From positions 372,001 through 436,000 of the forward strand of contig NZ_JAJTSZ010000003.1 in NCBI RefSeq assembly GCF_021440195.1: DNA of 64,000 bases. Direction: 5' to 3'. The notes under the pieces were generated by a model, which was not told the origin of the DNA, searched no databases, and was given only the letters and a program-made list of their open reading frames with translations. Below, piece by piece: positions 60,084-64,000 of the stretch. Within the stretch, counting starts at the first letter, position 1; every line of letters begins with the position of its first letter. Both the position numbers and the translations under genes were made by a program. This DNA is from Dyadobacter sp. CY356 (GTDB lineage: Bacteria; Bacteroidota; Bacteroidia; Cytophagales; Spirosomataceae).

Positions 60084-62324
60084 ATGAATCACATTTTCCG
60101 AAAAACAATTCGTGTCCTGCTCTTTTCCCAGATTCTACTGAGTCCCGTTTATGCTCAGAATTTGATGGGTTTCGGGGCTGAATCTTCAAAAAAAGAAGTT
60201 GATCTGGAAGCTTCCTTTGACAAACAACTGCAAGCCAAAAATTTGCAGGAATGGATGAAAAGAATGACCGCATATCCGCATCAGTTAGGATCGGCATATG
60301 GACTTAATAATGCACTTTTCCTTCGTGATAAATTAGTTTCCTGGGGTTTTGAGGCACATCTGGATACGGTTCATGTTTTGTTCCCGACACCTAAGATCAG
60401 GATTGTAGAATTAACCGAACCAACAAAATTTAAGGCTTCTCTTACAGAACGTTCTGTGAAAGAAGATGCAACGTCCGGACAAACTAAAGATGTACTTCCG
60501 CCTTATCATGCTTTTTCAGCGGATGGTGACGTGACGGCCGAACTGGTTTATGTCAATTACGGAATCCCGGCAGATTATGACGAACTGGCCAAATTGGGAA
60601 TCGATGTAAAAGGAAAGATTGTAATAGCAAAATATGGTAATTCCTGGCGTGGGATCAAACCAAAAGTAGCGTACGAACACGGTGCCATTGGTTGTATTAT
60701 ATACTCAGATCCAAAAGAAGATGGTTATTTTCAGGGTGAAGTTTACCCAAAAGGTCCGTTTAAAAACGATGCAGGCGCGCAGCGCGGTTCTGTTGTAGAT
60801 TTGCCGCTCGCACCGGGTGATCCGCTTACAAATGGTTTTGTGGCCAGTGCAGAAAACAAACGTTTGTCGGTTAAGGACGCGCCGAGTATGATGAAAATCC
60901 CGGTTTTGCCTATTTCCTATGGTGATGCATTGCCTTTGTTAAAAGCATTGGGCGGACAAGTTGCTCCTGCGTCATGGCGTGGTGCTTTGCCGATTACCTA
61001 CCACATCGGTCCGGGTCCTGCCAAAGTGCATTTGAAACTTGAATTTAATTTTGATATCGTTCCGGCCTATAATGTTATTGCCACGATTAAAGGAACAGAA
61101 TTTCCTGATCAATGGGTTGTGCGAGGAAACCATCATGATGCCTGGGTTTTTGGTGCGAGTGACCCTGTGAGCGGTGCAGTAGCGGAACTTGAAGAAGCAC
61201 GTGTGCTTGGAGAATTGATGAAAACCGGCTGGAAGCCAAAGAGGACAATTGTTTATTGCTGGTGGGACGGTGAAGAGCCAGGTTTGTTGGGTTCGACAGA
61301 GTGGGTTGAAAAGTATAAAAAAATAGTATCAGAAAAAACGGTTGTTTATCTGAATACGGATGGAAATGGACGTGGCTTTTTAGGCGTTGGCGGATCGCAT
61401 ACGCTGGAAAAATTTATTAACCAGGTTGGACAAAGTGTAACTGATCCTGAAAAAGGCGGAAGTGTTATCGAGCGTCTTCGTTCCAAAATGATTGTAGACG
61501 GACCAGCTTCTTCAAAAGCAGAAACCCGCAGTCGCAGCGACGTGCGCATCGGAGCGTTAGGTTCCGGTTCTGATTTTACACCATTTATACAGCATTTAGG
61601 TATTTCTTCGCTGAACCTTGGGTTTGGTGGTGAAGATGAAGGCGGCGATTATCATTCGATTTATGATTCCTATGATAATTATGTGCGTTTCAAAGATTCT
61701 GATTTTTCCTACGGCGTAGCACTTGCCAAAATGATGGGACGTTCTGTTTTGCGGTTTGCAGATGCGGAAATTCTGCCTTTTGATTTCAGTAATTTTTCAA
61801 ATACCGTTCAAACATATGCAACGGAGATAAAACGCGATCTTGAATCTGTAAGAACAAAAGCAGAAGACCAGAATAAAATGATCTCTGAAAATCGTTTTGA
61901 AATTACTGCCGATCCGAAAGAGCCGTTTGTAAAGCCGATCCCGATGGAAGTTGCACCTTACCTGAATTTTGCACCGTTGGAAAACGCATTGACGCTCTTG
62001 GAAAAAAGTGCCTCTGCATATGCTTCCGCATCGGCCAAAATGACAACTTTGCCCGCAGATAAGTTGAAACAATTGAATGATATTTTATATAAATCAGAGC
62101 GTTTTCTGATCAATGAGCAAGGTTTGCCCAGACGTCCATGGTATAAACACCAGATTTATGCGCCTGGATTTTACACAGGTTATGGTGTGAAAACTTTGCC
62201 GATGATCCGCGAAGCAATCGAACAGCGTAACTGGTCTGAGGCAGATCAGGGAATCATGCGTGTGAGTGATGCGCTTAAAGCATTTACTGCTGAAATTGAT
62301 AAGGCAACTGCTTTAATGAAATAA
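60084..62324 (+). CDS. M28-family metallopeptidase, glutamate carboxypeptidase II (PSMA)-like
   Basis: 746 aa. Signal peptide MNHIFRKTIRVLLFSQILLSPVYAQ. An apical PA domain (about 140-290, ELVYVNYGIPADYDELAKLG, GKIVIAKYG) is inserted before the di-zinc peptidase domain: His and Asp ligands in RGNHHDAWVFGASDPVSG, catalytic and ligand Glu in WWDGEEPGLLGSTEW, Asp in YLNTDGNG, and His in DYHSIYDSYDN. A C-terminal transferrin-receptor-like dimerisation domain follows (about 610-746). It trims C-terminal acidic or other residues from peptides in the periplasm or at the surface. Single gene with a terminator at its stop codon. Confidence 0.94.
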   Translation: MNHIFRKTIRVLLFSQILLSPVYAQNLMGFGAESSKKEVDLEASFDKQLQAKNLQEWMKRMTAYPHQLGSAYGLNNALFLRDKLVSWGFEAHLDTVHVLFPTPKIRIVELTEPTKFKASLTERSVKEDATSGQTKDVLPPYHAFSADGDVTAELVYVNYGIPADYDELAKLGIDVKGKIVIAKYGNSWRGIKPKVAYEHGAIGCIIYSDPKEDGYFQGEVYPKGPFKNDAGAQRGSVVDLPLAPGDPLTNGFVASAENKRLSVKDAPSMMKIPVLPISYGDALPLLKALGGQVAPASWRGALPITYHIGPGPAKVHLKLEFNFDIVPAYNVIATIKGTEFPDQWVVRGNHHDAWVFGASDPVSGAVAELEEARVLGELMKTGWKPKRTIVYCWWDGEEPGLLGSTEWVEKYKKIVSEKTVVYLNTDGNGRGFLGVGGSHTLEKFINQVGQSVTDPEKGGSVIERLRSKMIVDGPASSKAETRSRSDVRIGALGSGSDFTPFIQHLGISSLNLGFGGEDEGGDYHSIYDSYDNYVRFKDSDFSYGVALAKMMGRSVLRFADAEILPFDFSNFSNTVQTYATEIKRDLESVRTKAEDQNKMISENRFEITADPKEPFVKPIPMEVAPYLNFAPLENALTLLEKSASAYASASAKMTTLPADKLKQLNDILYKSERFLINEQGLPRRPWYKHQIYAPGFYTGYGVKTLPMIREAIEQRNWSEADQGIMRVSDALKAFTAEIDKATALMK

Positions 62325-62348
62325 ACCCGGAACTGTTCCCGGGTTTAT
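62321..62348. terminator. Bidirectional terminator between the M28 and emfourin genes
   Basis: Arms ATAAACCCGG (62321-62330) and CCGGGTTTAT (62339-62348), 8-base loop. The left arm contains the M28 stop codon (62322-62324), and the right arm ends 1 bp before the minus-strand emfourin stop codon. Confidence 0.85.
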
Positions 62349-62349
62349 C

Positions 62350-62616
62350 TTACGATTGGACATATTTTAATTCAGCCTTCAGCCCCTCAAATGTAGCCTT
62401 ATATTTGGGGGGCACTTTTTTCAGGTCTACCGGAATTTCACGTCCGTCCACCGCCAGATAATGACATATTTCATTCATATGTTCGGGCTCTTTTTTTTCA
62501 TCCCGGCAAATATGACCGATCAATTGTTCCAGTTCCTGATCCGACCAGCTTACCTTCGCAGTAGCCTCCTGTTTCATGGGAATCATACCACCAAAACGCT
62601 GCAATGTAATTTCCAT
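62350..62616 (-). CDS. Emfourin-like inhibitor of the neighbouring M4 protease
   Basis: 88 aa, no signal peptide. The small alpha/beta protein begins MEITLQRFGGMIPMKQEA and contains SWSDQELEQLIGHIC, the layout of emfourins (the protealysin inhibitor family, first described with Serratia protealysin). It would bind and block the active site of the M4 protease encoded directly upstream on the same strand, preventing activity in the cytoplasm. Its start codon is 12 bp after the protease stop codon, so the pair is cotranscribed. Length and context both fit. Confidence 0.85.
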   Translation of the reverse strand: MEITLQRFGGMIPMKQEATAKVSWSDQELEQLIGHICRDEKKEPEHMNEICHYLAVDGREIPVDLKKVPPKYKATFEGLKAELKYVQS

Positions 62617-62628
62617 AACAAAAACGAT

Positions 62629-63720
62629 TTATACTTTTGCGGCATTCCAGCCGTCTCTTACCGCTTGTGCTTCAAGACTTCCCGTACCAAACAATTGTTC
62701 CCCTTTCTGTATTGTAAGATTTTTGAAATCGGCAAAGCTGGCGGTTGATTTTAAATTTTGCGTATCAGTCAAAGCCGCATACCAGATCCTCCCGGCCTTC
62801 TCCCAGGAATAACCGCCTAAATTAAAAGCTGTTACGTAAAAAGCAAAATTGGTAATTCCGGAATTGATATGAACGCCACCCCAGTCGCCGCGATCTGTGT
62901 CGGGTAAATTGACAAATTTATCAAAAGTCGCAGGCTGCGGATCCGTGCCCAGGTCCGGATGGTTAACATACCCTGTTCCCGGCGCTTTCATACTTCGCAA
63001 AGCATATTTGGCACCTTTCAAAACGTTTTCTCCAATCAGCCATTTCGATTTTTTAACATCCAGATTCAATAACCTTTGTTTGATCATGATACCAAAAACG
63101 TCAGAAACGGATTCATTCAAAGCACCGCTTTGCAAATGATATTCCAGACCGGATTCATACTGGGTGACGCCATGAGTCAGTTCGTGCCCGATAATGTCCG
63201 GGTCGGCTGTAAAGCTGCCGAAGATTTTGCCGTCTCCGTCACCATAAACCATGCGCTGACCGTCCCAGAACGCATTGTCATATTTATTATCGTAATGAAT
63301 ATAATGTTTCAAAACCATACCCAGATTATCCACAGAATTCCGGCCAAAGATTTGGAAATACATATCCCAGGTTGCAGTTCCGGCTGCGACCACATTTTTA
63401 GTATCAGCATCCATCGGCTTTTTTTCCTTTCCGTTGGCCCATACCAGTTTTCCTTTACTGAGCACAGTATCATGCTGCATGTCATAAACCTGCATTTTCA
63501 TCACCGGTTTTGCAGCTTGCTTTGGTGGAGGTATTAAAGCGGCACGTTGTGTTTCCGTAAGTTTCGCAAAGAATGCACGATCACTCCTGAATCTTGAATT
63601 TCTCAGATCAGTATTCAGTGCCATTGGCAGTTTACTTTTGGTCGCTTCATCCAGCAATTTATCGCTCATATATGGAGGAATAATGCACTGGATAGGGTGA
63701 TGTGATTTGTGGTGGCACAT
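62629..63720 (-). CDS. Protealysin-like M4 metallopeptidase
   Basis: 363 aa. Short protealysin-type propeptide at the N-terminus (CIIPPYMSDKLLDEA, the PPL motif) instead of the long FTP/PepSY propeptide, and no signal peptide. Thermolysin fold: zinc motif HELTH (residues 179-183) with the third ligand Glu in NESVSD (E203), and the downstream catalytic His in VHINSGITNFAF. Such proteases accumulate in the cytoplasm and can be released to act on host or other bacterial proteins, under control of emfourin. The ATG at 63720 gives the family-typical MCHHKSHHPIQC start. Confidence 0.92.
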   Translation of the reverse strand: MCHHKSHHPIQCIIPPYMSDKLLDEATKSKLPMALNTDLRNSRFRSDRAFFAKLTETQRAALIPPPKQAAKPVMKMQVYDMQHDTVLSKGKLVWANGKEKKPMDADTKNVVAAGTATWDMYFQIFGRNSVDNLGMVLKHYIHYDNKYDNAFWDGQRMVYGDGDGKIFGSFTADPDIIGHELTHGVTQYESGLEYHLQSGALNESVSDVFGIMIKQRLLNLDVKKSKWLIGENVLKGAKYALRSMKAPGTGYVNHPDLGTDPQPATFDKFVNLPDTDRGDWGGVHINSGITNFAFYVTAFNLGGYSWEKAGRIWYAALTDTQNLKSTASFADFKNLTIQKGEQLFGTGSLEAQAVRDGWNAAKV

Positions 63721-64000
63721 GGTTTAAGCTTGTTTTTAGTTTTAAAATGAAGTGGACTTTCAGCTCGGATAATCAGCCTATTAACGCATTGTCATTCTGC
63801 TTTCTTACCGCGATTTTCTTTATTAAAAATACATAAGCATTTTCCTTTTTCCTAATTATAAAACCGCATGTTACTGACCGGGAAATGGATGTAATACAGA
63901 CTTATTTTACCAGCTTGTCGTGAGGTATTTTTTAAGGTTTTTGTTGAAGCAATGCTATCTTTTAGTCGTAATGATTAAAGCAATCCGGTATCAGGAATGA
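63721..64000. other. Intergenic sequence at the window end
   Basis: 280 bp upstream of the M4 protease. AT-rich; no coding frame, repeat or convincing promoter was seen. A TATCTTTT near 63957 on the plus strand resembles a -7 element but has no suitable -33 and no gene follows inside the window. Confidence 0.5.

Noticed and set aside
1..64000. tRNA or rRNA genes, prophage or intact insertion sequences
   Set aside because: No cloverleaf-like GTTCAAATC-type T-loops, rRNA signatures, integrase, transposase or phage structural genes were noticed; this is a reading by eye and could miss a tRNA.

Overview
The window looks like chromosome from a member of the Bacteroidota, most likely a Cytophagales relative of Dyadobacter. 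This rests on gene content (SusC/FecA-style TonB receptors with a carboxypeptidase-like N-terminal domain, DUF5618, the ligase-associated repair cassette, bicupin pirin relatives, FIST and Rcp1-like signalling), on promoters of the Bacteroidota form TTTG-N(about 20)-TAnnTTTG, on the near absence of AGGAGG ribosome sites, and on dispersed intergenic repeats of types common in this phylum. The genus is an inference. No rRNA, tRNA, CRISPR array, prophage or intact insertion sequence was seen.

Layout. 1-4.5 kb: minus-strand cobalamin genes (fused ChlI/ChlD chelatase subunit, cobQ, partial cobD-like aminotransferase). 4.7-12.3 kb: the four-gene ligase-associated DNA repair cassette (MBL-fold exonuclease, ATP-dependent ligase, DEXH helicase, PdeM phosphoesterase), interrupted by a more AT-rich DUF4143 ATPase gene that starts at a perfect 41-bp palindrome. 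12.36-13.9 kb: a non-coding tandem array of about 22 units of 52-53 bp, each carrying a small hairpin, bounded by fixed end modules; a second short array with the same end modules follows directly. 14-17.4 kb: a putative repair pair (TIGR03915/TIGR03916 types) behind a promoter with an overlapping palindromic operator, an esterase lipoprotein and a CDGSH protein. 17.5-22.9 kb: a signalling operon (FIST sensor, PAS histidine kinase, Rcp1-like response regulator, hybrid kinase). 23-32.7 kb: housekeeping and metabolism (dGTPase, RluE-like pseudouridine synthase, NagB-like deaminase, GMC oxidoreductase, YccF, quinone oxidoreductase, CPBP protease, TetR-like regulator with ABC1 kinase, GNAT). 32.8-42.6 kb: iron and outer-membrane transport (PepSY protein, siderophore-type TonB receptor, ECF sigma with an unusual anti-sigma-like partner, lipoproteins, BtuB-like receptor). 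42.7-50.9 kb: AI-2E-type permease, DUF1624 protein, ZnT9-like CDF transporter, FAD-linked sugar/alditol oxidase, GT-C-like membrane protein, RsmB-like rRNA methyltransferase. 51-51.9 kb: an AT-rich overlapping gene pair resembling a toxin-antitoxin module. 52-64 kb: an NMO-like TIM-barrel protein, GH29 fucosidase, acid phosphatase, intradiol dioxygenase lipoprotein, bicupin, chagasin-like inhibitor, a stand-alone catalase-related domain, a PSMA-like M28 peptidase and a protealysin/emfourin pair.

The least explained parts are the hairpin arrays at 12.36-13.9 kb, the palindrome-headed ATPase inside the repair cassette, the 51-kb gene pair, and the stand-alone catalase-related protein. Several coding starts were moved downstream of the longest reading frame because the upstream extension begins with TTG, overlaps a promoter, or lies outside family similarity.
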